A stretch of DNA of 64,000 bases, from positions 62,001 to 126,000 of the forward strand of contig NZ_JBKEAA010000020.1 in the NCBI RefSeq assembly GCF_047971665.1. Reading direction: 5' to 3'. Under the pieces are notes generated by a model. That model saw nothing but the letters and a program-made list of their open reading frames with translations, did not search any database and had not been told where the DNA came from. A program made the translations under genes and the position numbers. Shown one piece after another: positions 7,983 to 16,027 of this stretch (its first letter is position 1; every line of letters starts with the position of its first letter). Source of the DNA: Castellaniella sp047971665 (lineage in GTDB: Bacteria; Pseudomonadota; Gammaproteobacteria; Burkholderiales; Burkholderiaceae_B).

Positions 7983-8765
7983 CTACCCTCTGATCAGCAA
8001 GACGGACAGGGGGGTCGGCTCGATGATGGTGCTGCCCGTGAAGGGACGGTCGAACGAGGCGATCAGATAGAGCGTGGCGCCGAACCCCAGGGAAAACAGG
8101 GTCATGGACAGCGCCAAAGGCCGGCGCTGTCCTAGGTGCAGCTCGCACAGGACGCACGCGGCGACGAACAGCAGCACCAGCATCGCAAACCATTTCGACG
8201 ATGCCACTTGGCTATGCGAGACCAGCAGGCGCTGGTTGCGCGCTTTTTCGATGTCCGTCATGTATCGCCACAGGGTCTCGGCGGCTCGATGCAGATCAGG
8301 CGACCTGGACTGCGTTCCGATCTTCGCGGCAATGATGCCCAGCGTTTCCAGTTGATCTTCAGCGACCCGGCTCGAACCGCCTTTGCTCATCAGCGGCCAT
8401 TCGTTTTCGACGACTTCGCGGATGTAATCATCGAGCCCCCCAGTAACCTGTTCCCGCAGCTCGACCGGCAGACGCTGGGCGACACGCAGTGCGTCGGCCA
8501 CGGCGATGGCTTCCTGCTCGACGGCAATGCGCCCCTTGGCTTCCTGCTGCCAGATATCGGAGGCGACAAAGGCGATCACGATCCCTGTCGGCAACAGAAT
8601 GCCCGAGAGCATGGTGCTGACCATGCTGGGGCCGTGCGCAACGGGTGGCCAGAGACGGTGCAAGGCGCTCATCACCCCCAGCGCGATCACAGTGAGCGCG
8701 CCGATCAGCAAGACACAGACCGTAAACATGGCCCATTCGGACAGGTCATACATGAAGTTGAACAC
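7983..8765 (-). CDS. DUF4239-type integral membrane protein (bestrophin-like family)
   Basis: The 260-residue product has two N-terminal membrane helices (about residues 13-35 and 45-68), a central soluble helical stretch (about 75-185) and two C-terminal helices separated by a short loop. This layout and the central EQEAIAVADALRVAQRLP region fit the DUF4239 family, which is annotated as bestrophin-like. The biochemical activity is unknown. It converges on the SQR gene with 48 bp between the stops, and the next gene on the strand is arsC upstream (74 bp gap). Confidence 0.7.
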   Translation of the reverse strand: MFNFMYDLSEWAMFTVCVLLIGALTVIALGVMSALHRLWPPVAHGPSMVSTMLSGILLPTGIVIAFVASDIWQQEAKGRIAVEQEAIAVADALRVAQRLPVELREQVTGGLDDYIREVVENEWPLMSKGGSSRVAEDQLETLGIIAAKIGTQSRSPDLHRAAETLWRYMTDIEKARNQRLLVSHSQVASSKWFAMLVLLFVAACVLCELHLGQRRPLALSMTLFSLGFGATLYLIASFDRPFTGSTIIEPTPLSVLLIRG

Positions 8766-8839
8766 GATACCCTCACTGGCAGTCGGCGGTCGGCAGTCCG
8801 GAATTCACCGGAATTGAACAGAAATGGTCAGCAGTCCTA

Positions 8840-9184
8840 TCAGAGAATTTCCTGGATCACCTCGAACGGCCGGCAGAGACGCGAACCCTTGTCGGTCACC
8901 ACGAAGGGCCGGTTCAACAGCACCGGGTGCTGCTCGATGGCCTCGAACAATTGTTCATCCGTCAGCGACGCATCCGCCAGCCCCAGCGTCTCATAGGCGG
9001 CTTCCTTGGTGCGCAAGGCCTGGCGCACCGTCAGGCCCGAGGATCGGATCAGTTCACGCAATTCGTCCCGCGACGGCAAGGCCCGCAGATACTCGATGAT
9101 TTCGACGGGCTGGGCCGTGGCCTGAAGCGCCTCGAGCGCCTTGCGTGACGTGCTGCATCGTTGGTTGTGGTAGATTCTGAGCAT
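8840..9184 (-). CDS. arsC: ArsC-family (glutaredoxin-dependent) arsenate reductase
   Basis: The 114-residue thioredoxin-fold protein begins MLRIYHNQRCSTSRKAL, with the catalytic Cys10 in the ArsC motif. It also has QALRTKE and NRPFVVTDKG, which supply the conserved arginines and the cis-proline region of the arsenate-binding pocket. Members reduce arsenate to arsenite using glutathione and glutaredoxin; some paralogues (YfgD type) have no proven arsenate activity. The gene is not in an ars operon here, though an arsB end lies at the left edge of the window. It is divergent from the lipoprotein gene. Confidence 0.85.
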   Translation of the reverse strand: MLRIYHNQRCSTSRKALEALQATAQPVEIIEYLRALPSRDELRELIRSSGLTVRQALRTKEAAYETLGLADASLTDEQLFEAIEQHPVLLNRPFVVTDKGSRLCRPFEVIQEIL

Positions 9185-9295
9185 GCGGCTGCCCCAAGTG
9201 GAAAGCCTTTATTATCCATGATCCGGTCTCAGGATTGCCCCGCCCTGCCCGCGGTCGCTGCGCCTGTGGCCGTTCCGCCCATGAGGCCCATGCCG

Positions 9296-10117
9296 ATGTC
9301 CTCGCCCGCCGAAATCCGTCAGCTGTCTTCCCTGCGTGCCGCGCTGCCGGCGATGGCGCTCGTTCTGACATTGGCCGGCTGCGCCAGCGGACCTCGGGAC
9401 AACATCAGCCTGGTGCCCGCGCAACTCGATCAGCAGACCCGCCAGGAAGGCCTGTTCACGCAGCCGGTGGAATTATCACGCGAACGGCCGGGATGCCGGG
9501 GAGAATGCCCCAAGCTGATGATCGACTCCCTGGCCTTTCCCGGGCATCCGCGCCTGACGCAACTGGTCGATCACGCCCTGGCGTCCATGACCTGGATCGA
9601 TACGCAAAGCGCCCCGCCCTACGATACGCTGGCGGGTTTCGAAGCCTATTACTGGAAGGCCGCCGGATCCAGGGACGAGGTCCAGCTGACGGCCCGGACG
9701 CGCTATCGCAACGAGCATCTGACGGTGGTCGAGCTGGATGCGGGTCAGTACCGGACCGGTATGGCGCATGGCATTACCGGATCGCAGTTGCTGAACTGGG
9801 ACAATGCCGCCGAAAAAGCCCTGACGATCGACAACCTGCTGATGTCAGGCGCCCGTCCGGCTTTTGAGGCGGCGCTGCGCGTCGAACATGCCCGCTGGCT
9901 GGATCAGCATGCCGATGCCATCGACAACCGGGAGAATTTCGACCGCATGTGGCCTTTTGCGCCCACGGACAACGTCGGATTGACCGATCTGGGCATGCTG
10001 GTCAAATATCAGCCCTACGAGATCGCCCCCTACGCCTGGGGGCAGCCGGAACTGTTGATTCCCTATGACCGGTTGCGGGACATTCTGAAACCGCAATACC
10101 TGCCGCCCCAATCCTGA
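9296..10117 (+). CDS. Lipoprotein with RsiV-like DUF3298 domain
   Basis: The 273-residue product has a lipoprotein signal ending in the lipobox LTLAGC, so the mature protein should be anchored by its cysteine. The C-terminal region (YKPYEIAPYAWG-like YQPYEIAPYAWGQPELLIPY, followed by RLRDIL) fits DUF3298, the RsiV C-terminal fold. Homologues in Gram-negatives are envelope lipoproteins of unknown role; some of the fold bind lysozyme. The start at 9296 has a GAGG box 9 nt upstream; in-frame ATGs at 9281 and 9218 are alternatives that only lengthen the leader. The following gene is the sulfate-binding protein, 194 bp on. Confidence 0.75.
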   Translation: MSSPAEIRQLSSLRAALPAMALVLTLAGCASGPRDNISLVPAQLDQQTRQEGLFTQPVELSRERPGCRGECPKLMIDSLAFPGHPRLTQLVDHALASMTWIDTQSAPPYDTLAGFEAYYWKAAGSRDEVQLTARTRYRNEHLTVVELDAGQYRTGMAHGITGSQLLNWDNAAEKALTIDNLLMSGARPAFEAALRVEHARWLDQHADAIDNRENFDRMWPFAPTDNVGLTDLGMLVKYQPYEIAPYAWGQPELLIPYDRLRDILKPQYLPPQS

Positions 10118-10163
10118 GGGCGCGGATGGTCCCCGCCCGCCCGCGCGCCGACCACGCGGCCTT

Positions 10164-10217
10164 GCGCGCATGGACATCGATGCGCGCATACGCATAGATC
10201 AGGCGCGCATAATGCGC
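10164..10217. repeat. Three GCGCGCAT copies with a palindrome upstream of sbp
   Basis: GCGCGCAT occurs at 10164-10171, 10182-10189 and 10203-10210 (18 and 21 bp apart). The second lies in the palindrome ATGCGCGCAT and the third overlaps GCGCATAATGCGC (10205-10217). These lie 95-150 bp before the sulfate-binding protein gene and could be an operator cluster. No known CysB-type site was recognised. Confidence 0.35.
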
Positions 10218-10311
10218 AGCGCTCATATCCATGGACAAAACGATTCGTTCGATCTCGCACAGGAACGCTTTACGCTGATGCCTCGCCCTTTTGTATCACG
10301 AGGTTCCTTTC

Positions 10312-11337
10312 ATGCAACACCGAGGCCTGCCGCTGATGGCGGCCCTTCTGAGTCTGACTCATGCGGCGGGGGCGGCCGATGTGACGCTGCTGAACGCATC
10401 CTACGATCCGACGCGCGCGCTGTATCAGGCTTATGACGCTGCCTTTGCCCGATACTGGCATGACAGAACGGGCGATCGCGTCACGATCCGGCTGTCTCAT
10501 GGCGGTTCGGGAAAACAGGCACGCGCGGTCATCGACGGTCTGCCGGCCGATGTGGTGACGCTGGCGCTGGCGCCTGATATCGATGCCATCGCCACGCGAG
10601 GCGCCATCCGCCGGGACTGGCAGCAGCAACGACCGCAGCGCAGCACCCCGTACACGTCCACCATTGTCTTTCTGGTTCGCAAAGGCAATCCCAGGCGGAT
10701 TCACGACTGGGACGATCTGATCCGGGAGGATGTGCAGGTCATTACCCCGAATCCCAAGACGTCGGGCGGTGCGCGCTGGAATTACCTGGCGGCCTGGGGC
10801 TATGCCCTGCGGAAATCCGGCGGCGACGAGACAAAAGCACGCGCTTTTGTCGGCAAGCTCTACCGCAGGGTGCCGGTGCTGGATTCGGGGGCACGGGGAT
10901 CGACCATGACGTTCATCGCGCGCGGCCTGGGCGATGTGCTGCTCACCTGGGAAAACGAGGCGTTCCTGGCGATCGAAGCCCTGGGCGCCGATCGAGCGGA
11001 GATCGTCGTGCCCTCTGTCAGCATCCGGGCCGAACCACCGGTGGCGGTGGTGGACAACGTGGTCGATGCGCGCGGCACACGTGATGTGGCGCAGGCCTAT
11101 CTGGACTATCTGTACAGTGAGACCGGTCAGGAGATCGCCGCCCGGAACCACTACCGGCCCGTCTCCGAGGCCGTGGCCCGGCGTCATGCCGCTCAGTTTC
11201 CCCGCCTGACGTTGTTCACCGTCGCGGAGATCGCCTCGAGCTGGACCGAGGCGCAGAAACGACATTTTTCCGATGGCGGCGTTTTTGATCAGATCTACCT
11301 GCTGCCCCAGCCCCAGGGCTCAACGCAATCTCCTTGA
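10312..11337 (+). CDS. sbp: Periplasmic sulfate-binding protein
   Basis: The 341-residue product has a short signal peptide ending around LTHAAGA. The mature chain starts with VTLLNASYDPTRALYQ and continues with LSHGGSGKQARAVIDGL, both hallmarks of Sbp/CysP sulfate receptors. The GGSGKQ and later SGGARWNYLAAWGYA segments line the sulfate pocket. The start at 10312 follows a GAGG box. It heads the gene order sbp-cysT-cysW-cysA, the usual one for sulfate/thiosulfate importers. Specificity for sulfate over thiosulfate or molybdate is inferred from overall similarity. Confidence 0.92.
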   Translation: MQHRGLPLMAALLSLTHAAGAADVTLLNASYDPTRALYQAYDAAFARYWHDRTGDRVTIRLSHGGSGKQARAVIDGLPADVVTLALAPDIDAIATRGAIRRDWQQQRPQRSTPYTSTIVFLVRKGNPRRIHDWDDLIREDVQVITPNPKTSGGARWNYLAAWGYALRKSGGDETKARAFVGKLYRRVPVLDSGARGSTMTFIARGLGDVLLTWENEAFLAIEALGADRAEIVVPSVSIRAEPPVAVVDNVVDARGTRDVAQAYLDYLYSETGQEIAARNHYRPVSEAVARRHAAQFPRLTLFTVAEIASSWTEAQKRHFSDGGVFDQIYLLPQPQGSTQSP

Positions 11338-11351
11338 TTCGTGTGAACAGG
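11336..11351. repeat. Left copy of a 16-bp inverted repeat bracketing cysTWA
   Basis: GATTCGTGTGAACAGG begins at the sbp stop codon region and lies just before cysT. Its exact reverse complement is at 14191-14206, just after the cysA stop. A few further matching positions flank the core on both sides. The pair encloses exactly cysT, cysW and cysA. Confidence 0.7.
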
Positions 11352-11360
11352 TCCTGGAAC

Positions 11361-12212
11361 ATGATGACGACCCTTACGCCCCCCTCTTCCCTCCGCCGGG
11401 TTCTGCCGGGCCGCAACCTGACATTGGGCCTGACGCTGACCTATCTGTGCCTGGTGGTGCTGCTGCCGCTCTCGGCTGCATTCCTCGAGCTCGGGAGTCT
11501 CGGCTGGGCTGCTTTCTGGGAGACCGTCACCACGCCCAGGGTGCTGGCCTCGTACCGCCTGAGCTTTGGCGCGGCGCTGCTGGCCGCGACCGTCAATGCC
11601 GTGTTCGGCAGTGTAGTGGCCTGGGTGCTGGTGCGCTATGACTTCCCTGGCAAGTCATGGATCGATGCCCTTGTGGATCTCCCCTTCGCCCTGCCGACGG
11701 CCGTGGCCGGCATCGCGTTGACTGCGCTGTATGCGCCTTCGGGCCTGCTCGGGAATCTGTTGGCTCCGCTGGGCATCCATGTGGCCTTCAGCCCCCTGGG
11801 CGTGCTGGTGGCGCTGATCTTCATCGGCCTGCCCTTCGTCGTGCGCACCGTGCAGCCCGTCCTGGAGGACATGGCGCCGGAGTATGAGGAAGCGGCCAGC
11901 AGCCTGGGCGCCTCGCGCAGCCAGGTCTTCACCCGGGTGCTCTTTCCCACGCTCCTGCCCGCGCTGCTGACGGGATTCACCCTGGCCTTCGCACGCGCCA
12001 CCGGTGAATACGGGTCGGTGATCTTCATCGCCGGCAATATGCCGATGATCTCGGAAATCACGCCACTGCTGATCGTCACCAAACTGGAGCAATACGACGC
12101 AACGGGCGCCACGGCGCTCGCGGTGGTGATGCTGGGCATTTCCTTTTTGCTGCTGCTGACCATCAACCTCCTCCAGGCCCGGGTGCGGCGGCGCTCGATC
12201 GGCCGGATCTGA
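11361..12212 (+). CDS. cysT: Sulfate ABC transporter permease CysT
   Basis: The 283-residue membrane protein shows six hydrophobic segments and the permease loop EEAASSLGASRSQVFTRVLFP, followed by ATGEYGSVIFIAGN, which is typical of CysT/CysU. It forms the membrane channel together with CysW. The start at 11361 (or the next codon, also ATG, at 11364) sits 23 bp after the sbp stop. An in-frame ATG at 11334 would overlap sbp and is less likely. Confidence 0.93.
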   Translation: MMTTLTPPSSLRRVLPGRNLTLGLTLTYLCLVVLLPLSAAFLELGSLGWAAFWETVTTPRVLASYRLSFGAALLAATVNAVFGSVVAWVLVRYDFPGKSWIDALVDLPFALPTAVAGIALTALYAPSGLLGNLLAPLGIHVAFSPLGVLVALIFIGLPFVVRTVQPVLEDMAPEYEEAASSLGASRSQVFTRVLFPTLLPALLTGFTLAFARATGEYGSVIFIAGNMPMISEITPLLIVTKLEQYDATGATALAVVMLGISFLLLLTINLLQARVRRRSIGRI

Positions 12213-12230
12213 TTCGCGCTTTCAAACGCC

Positions 12231-13118
12231 ATGACCTCTCTCGTATCCAGTCCCCTCCCTCCTATCGGCACGGCGCAGTCCGGTGCCGAGGACCGCGTCG
12301 TCCGCCAGGTGCTGATGACCATGGCGCTGGTCTTTTTGTGCCTGTTTCTTTTCCTGCCGCTGGCAGTGGTTTTCCATGAAGCCCTGAGCAAGGGATGGGC
12401 GGTCAGTGTGGCGGCGATCACCGAGCCGGATGCCCGGGCCGCCATCGGCCTGACTCTGATGGCGGCCGGGATTGCCGTGCCGCTGAATCTGGTGTTCGGC
12501 GTCTGCGCGGCCTGGACCGTCACCCGCTTCGAGTTCCGGGGCAAAAGCCTGCTGATCACGCTGATCGACCTGCCTTTCTCTGTGTCGCCGGTGATCGTCG
12601 GGCTGATCTATGTGTTGATGTTCGGCGCCCAGGGCTGGTTCGGCGGCTGGTTGCAGGCGCATGACGTCCAGATTCTGTTTGCCGTGCCGGGCATCGTCCT
12701 GGCCACGGTCTTTGTCACCGTGCCCTTTGTCGCCCGCGAACTGATTCCGCTGATGCAGTCGCAGGGCTGCGAGCAAGAGGAAGCCGCCATCGTGCTGGGG
12801 GCTTCGGGCTGGCGTGTGTTCTGGCACGTGACGCTGCCCAACATCCGTTGGGGGCTGTTCTACGGCGTGATCCTGTGCAATGCGCGCGCCATGGGGGAAT
12901 TCGGTGCGGTCTCCGTGGTGTCCGGTCATATCCGTGGCCTGACCAACACACTGCCGTTGCATGTCGAGATTCTCTACAACGAATACAACTTCGCGGCCGC
13001 TTTCTCGGTGGCCTCGCTATTGGCCCTGCTGGCGTTGCTGACCCTCGCCCTCAAATCCCTGGCGCAATGGCGCTTGCGCGTCCTGAACGTTCCTTCCGTA
13101 TCGGAGTCATTCGCATGA
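12231..13118 (+). CDS. cysW: Sulfate ABC transporter permease CysW
   Basis: The 295-residue partner of CysT has the same six-helix layout, with DLPFSVSPVIVGLIYVLMFG in the middle and the EAA loop EEAAIVLGASGWRVFWHVTLP, then ARAMGEFGAVSVVSGHIRG, which is diagnostic for CysW. It starts 18 bp after cysT and its stop overlaps the cysA start (ATGA), so the last two genes are translationally coupled. Confidence 0.94.
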   Translation: MTSLVSSPLPPIGTAQSGAEDRVVRQVLMTMALVFLCLFLFLPLAVVFHEALSKGWAVSVAAITEPDARAAIGLTLMAAGIAVPLNLVFGVCAAWTVTRFEFRGKSLLITLIDLPFSVSPVIVGLIYVLMFGAQGWFGGWLQAHDVQILFAVPGIVLATVFVTVPFVARELIPLMQSQGCEQEEAAIVLGASGWRVFWHVTLPNIRWGLFYGVILCNARAMGEFGAVSVVSGHIRGLTNTLPLHVEILYNEYNFAAAFSVASLLALLALLTLALKSLAQWRLRVLNVPSVSESFA

Positions 13119-14188
13119 GTATCGAAGTCCGTCATGTCCATAAGCAATTCGGCCCGTTCACGGCCTTGGACGATGTGTCCCTGGCCTTCCCGGATGGCCG
13201 CCTGACCGCGCTGCTGGGGCCGTCGGGCTGTGGCAAGACCACCCTGCTGCGGATCATTGCCGGTCTGGAGCATCCGGACCGGGGCCATGTCCTGCTCGGA
13301 GAACAGGACATGGCCCGCACCCACGTCAGGCAGCGCCAGGTCGGTTTCGTGTTCCAGCACTATGCGCTTTTCAAGCACATGACGATCTTCGAGAATGTCG
13401 CCTTCGGTCTGCGCGTCAGACCGCGCAGGCAAAGACCCGTCGAACGCGAAATCCGCAAGAAAGTCATGGGTTTGCTGGAACTGGTGCAGCTGGACTGGCT
13501 GGCCGACCGCCGTCCGGCCGCCCTGTCCGGCGGGCAGCGCCAGCGCATCGCATTGGCCCGCGCCCTGGCGGTGGAACCTCGCGTGCTGCTGCTGGACGAA
13601 CCCTTCGGCGCGCTGGACGCCAAGGTACGCAAGGAATTGCGACGCTGGTTGCGACGCCTGCATGACGAATTGCACATGACCAGCCTGTTCGTCACGCATG
13701 ATCAGGAAGAGGCGCTGGAGGTCGCCGACGAGGTCGTCATCATGAACCAGGGCCGGGTCGAGCAGCGCGGCGCGCCGCAGGCGGTCTATGACGCGCCGGA
13801 GACCGCTTTTGTGTTCGGCTTTCTGGGCCATGTGAATCTGTTTCATGGCCGGGCCCATGACGGCCGGTTGCAGACGGGATGTGTCACGCTGGACCTGCCG
13901 GGGCTGGAACACGCCACGGGCGCCCCAGCCACGGCCTATGTCCGGCCGCACGATATCCAGATCGAACCCCTGCCGGCAGGAGACGCGGCGTCCCCCGGTC
14001 CGGGCATGCGGGTGAGCCTGCAGCGGGCGCACGCCTTCGGGCCGCTGGCGCAACTGGAACTGCGGCGCGAAGACACCCAGGAGCTCATCGAAGTGATCCT
14101 GCCCAGCCAGGAGTTCGAGCGCCTCCGGGCGCAGGGGCATCAGCGCTTCGTCGCCCGCCCCCGGCAAGCCCGGGTGTTCCTGAACTAG
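13115..14188 (+). CDS. cysA: Sulfate ABC transporter ATP-binding protein CysA
   Basis: The 357-residue ATPase has Walker A GPSGCGKTT, Q-loop VFQHYALFKHMT, signature LSGGQRQRIALARAL, Walker B VLLLDEPFGALDAK and the switch His in VTHDQEEALEVADE. The C-terminal third (from about residue 240) forms a regulatory TOBE-like domain (AYVRPHDIQI). It powers the CysTW channel for sulfate. The start at 13115 is fixed by the ATGA overlap with cysW and by the family N-terminus MSIEVRHVHKQFG. Confidence 0.94.
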   Translation: MSIEVRHVHKQFGPFTALDDVSLAFPDGRLTALLGPSGCGKTTLLRIIAGLEHPDRGHVLLGEQDMARTHVRQRQVGFVFQHYALFKHMTIFENVAFGLRVRPRRQRPVEREIRKKVMGLLELVQLDWLADRRPAALSGGQRQRIALARALAVEPRVLLLDEPFGALDAKVRKELRRWLRRLHDELHMTSLFVTHDQEEALEVADEVVIMNQGRVEQRGAPQAVYDAPETAFVFGFLGHVNLFHGRAHDGRLQTGCVTLDLPGLEHATGAPATAYVRPHDIQIEPLPAGDAASPGPGMRVSLQRAHAFGPLAQLELRREDTQELIEVILPSQEFERLRAQGHQRFVARPRQARVFLN

Positions 14189-14190
14189 CG

Positions 14191-14206
14191 CCTGTTCACA
14201 CGAATC
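14191..14206. repeat. Right copy of the 16-bp inverted repeat bracketing cysTWA
   Basis: CCTGTTCACACGAATC lies 2 bp after the cysA stop and is the exact reverse complement of the copy at 11336-11351. See that entry for the pair. Confidence 0.7.
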
Positions 14207-14262
14207 GAGCAGGTCGCGTCGAGTCCGCGCGCCGCCCGGCGGCATGCGGTTGGCCACCCCGG

Positions 14263-15147
14263 TTATTGGCCCTGGGGCGTATCCTCGAAGCGGCCAGGAT
14301 CGAAATAGCGCGAGAACGAAGACCTGTCCTCCGCGCCGGATTCCGGTGCCGGTGCAACCGGGGGGGCTGCATCGACCAGGGATGCGCCCTGTGTCTCCGG
14401 CCGGGGCGTCTGCGGGGTCGCCTCCGTGGCGGGGGCGCCCTGCCGTTTTTGCGCCACCCGGACAGCGGCGTGCTCCAGGGAGGCGGCCAGGGCGACATGG
14501 TTGCGTTTACGCGCCCAGTCTGCCGCCGTCTCGCGGGCGGCATTGATCATGGTCGGGTCGGCGCCATGCGACAGCAGCAGGCGGACGATATCCGGTTTGC
14601 CCGACAGGGCGGCCATCATCAGCGGCGTGGTTCCGTCCGGACCGGGCGCATTGACGATGGCGCCGCGTTCGATCAACATGCGGGCGGTGTCCACCCGGGC
14701 CTTGGACGCTGCATAGTGCAGTGGCGTCCATCCCAGGCGATTGACCTGCGCCCCGGTGGCGATCAGCGCCCGCGCCCGGTCGGTCTCGCCCAGAATGCAG
14801 AGGTACATCAGCGCGGTCTCGTCCTGGGCATTGGGCTCGTCGATCTTGACGTCGGGGGATGCGCGCAAGGTATCGAACACCCGCCAGGACTGCTCCCGCG
14901 CCGCCTGGATCAGCGCGGGATTGCCCAGATCGTTGCGCGCGTTGGGATCGGTATAGCGCAACAACATGTCCTGGACGGTCGAGACATCATCGCGTCGAAT
15001 GGCCGACCACCAGTCGGCTGTCGGCGCCTGCGGCGCGGTCGGGGCCTGTTGGGCCGACACCGCAGGCGACAGGCCAGCGCCGACCGCCAGCAACAGCGCC
15101 AGACCGGCCAGCCGGGCACGCGATCGAACGTGAGTGAGCAGGGACAT
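14263..15147 (-). CDS. Secreted ankyrin-repeat protein
   Basis: The 294-residue product has a signal peptide (about residues 1-33, ending SPAVSAQQ). Ankyrin repeats run from about residue 60 to 220; the clearest are NRLGWTPLHYAASKARVDTA and GPDGTTPLMMAALSGKPDIV. The C-terminal tail is low-complexity and rich in Ala, Pro and Thr. Periplasmic ankyrin proteins are protein-interaction modules; some, such as AnkB, support catalase function. The following gene on the strand is unrelated, and tatD lies 57 bp upstream on the same strand. No partner is visible. Confidence 0.82.
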   Translation of the reverse strand: MSLLTHVRSRARLAGLALLLAVGAGLSPAVSAQQAPTAPQAPTADWWSAIRRDDVSTVQDMLLRYTDPNARNDLGNPALIQAAREQSWRVFDTLRASPDVKIDEPNAQDETALMYLCILGETDRARALIATGAQVNRLGWTPLHYAASKARVDTARMLIERGAIVNAPGPDGTTPLMMAALSGKPDIVRLLLSHGADPTMINAARETAADWARKRNHVALAASLEHAAVRVAQKRQGAPATEATPQTPRPETQGASLVDAAPPVAPAPESGAEDRSSFSRYFDPGRFEDTPQGQ

Positions 15148-15204
15148 GGCGAAAACCTCTGTCAGCAGGAGTGAAAACGGACGGCCCGGACGATCAGCCA
15201 GGGC

Positions 15205-15987
15205 TCAGGCGGCGACGGCGGCCTTGTCGAACAGCCGCCAGTAGTTCTCGGCACTGGCCTGTTCGATGGTCGCGACCGGCACGCCGCGCAGCTCGGCGAT
15301 CTTTTCGGCGACGTGGATGACCCGGGAAGGATCATTGAGCTTGCCCCGATACGGCACCGGAGCCAGATACGGGGAATCAGTCTCGATCAGCAGGCGGTCC
15401 AGCGGCACCTTGCGCGCGACATCCTGGATTTGAGCCGCATTCTTGAACGTCACGATCCCGGACAGAGAAATATAAAAACCCAGCGCCAGCGCCTCTTGCG
15501 CGACATCCCAGGATTCGGTGAAGCAATGCATGACGCCGACCGGCGCGCGTTCCTCCCGCATCAGACGCAGCGTGTCGTCCGCTGCCGCGCGCGTGTGGAT
15601 GATCAGCGGCAATCCGGTCTCATGCGCGGCGCGGATATGCGTGCGAAAACGCGCGCGCTGCCATTCCAGCGGTTCGCTCAGACGGTAATAGTCGAGTCCC
15701 GTCTCGCCGATGGCGACGACCTTGGGGTGCGCGGCCCGGCTCACCAGATCGTCCAGAGTCGGTTCGAGGCCGTCATCATCCTCGGCATCATTGTCCGGAT
15801 GCACACCGACCGAGGCCCGCAGAAAAGGATGCTGTTCGACCAGCGCCATCAGGCCGGGCCAATCGCGCAGATTGACGCTGACCACCAGCGCATGGCCGAC
15901 GCCCGCCGTCCTCATGCGTTCCAGCACGTCGGGCAACTGAGCCTGCAGATCAGGAAAATTCAGATGGCAATGTGAGTCGATATACAT
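15205..15987 (-). CDS. tatD: TatD-family metal-dependent deoxyribonuclease
   Basis: The 260-residue hydrolase begins MYIDSHCHLNF, with the metal ligands His6 and His8. Other ligands lie in AIGETGLDYY (Glu), LPLIIHTRAA (His), GVMHCFTES (His) and LIETDSPYLAP (Asp). TatD proteins are 3'-5' exonucleases active on damaged or single-stranded DNA; this one is YcfH-like. The start at 15987 is set by the family N-terminus, and longer in-frame starts run into holB. It follows holB by 40 nt; a pilZ gene that often sits between holB and tatD in related bacteria is missing. Confidence 0.92.
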   Translation of the reverse strand: MYIDSHCHLNFPDLQAQLPDVLERMRTAGVGHALVVSVNLRDWPGLMALVEQHPFLRASVGVHPDNDAEDDDGLEPTLDDLVSRAAHPKVVAIGETGLDYYRLSEPLEWQRARFRTHIRAAHETGLPLIIHTRAAADDTLRLMREERAPVGVMHCFTESWDVAQEALALGFYISLSGIVTFKNAAQIQDVARKVPLDRLLIETDSPYLAPVPYRGKLNDPSRVIHVAEKIAELRGVPVATIEQASAENYWRLFDKAAVAA

Positions 15988-16027
15988 GATGACGAGGTGT
16001 GTACGGAGAAAAAACGGAGGGCCCGCG

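Noticed and set aside
10118..10311. Sulfur-related riboswitch (SAM type) before sbp
   Set aside because: No conserved SAM riboswitch core or terminator structure could be recognised.
11336..14206. Insertion sequence carrying cysTWA
   Set aside because: No transposase gene or target-site duplication is visible; the 16-bp inverted repeat is reported only as a repeat pair.
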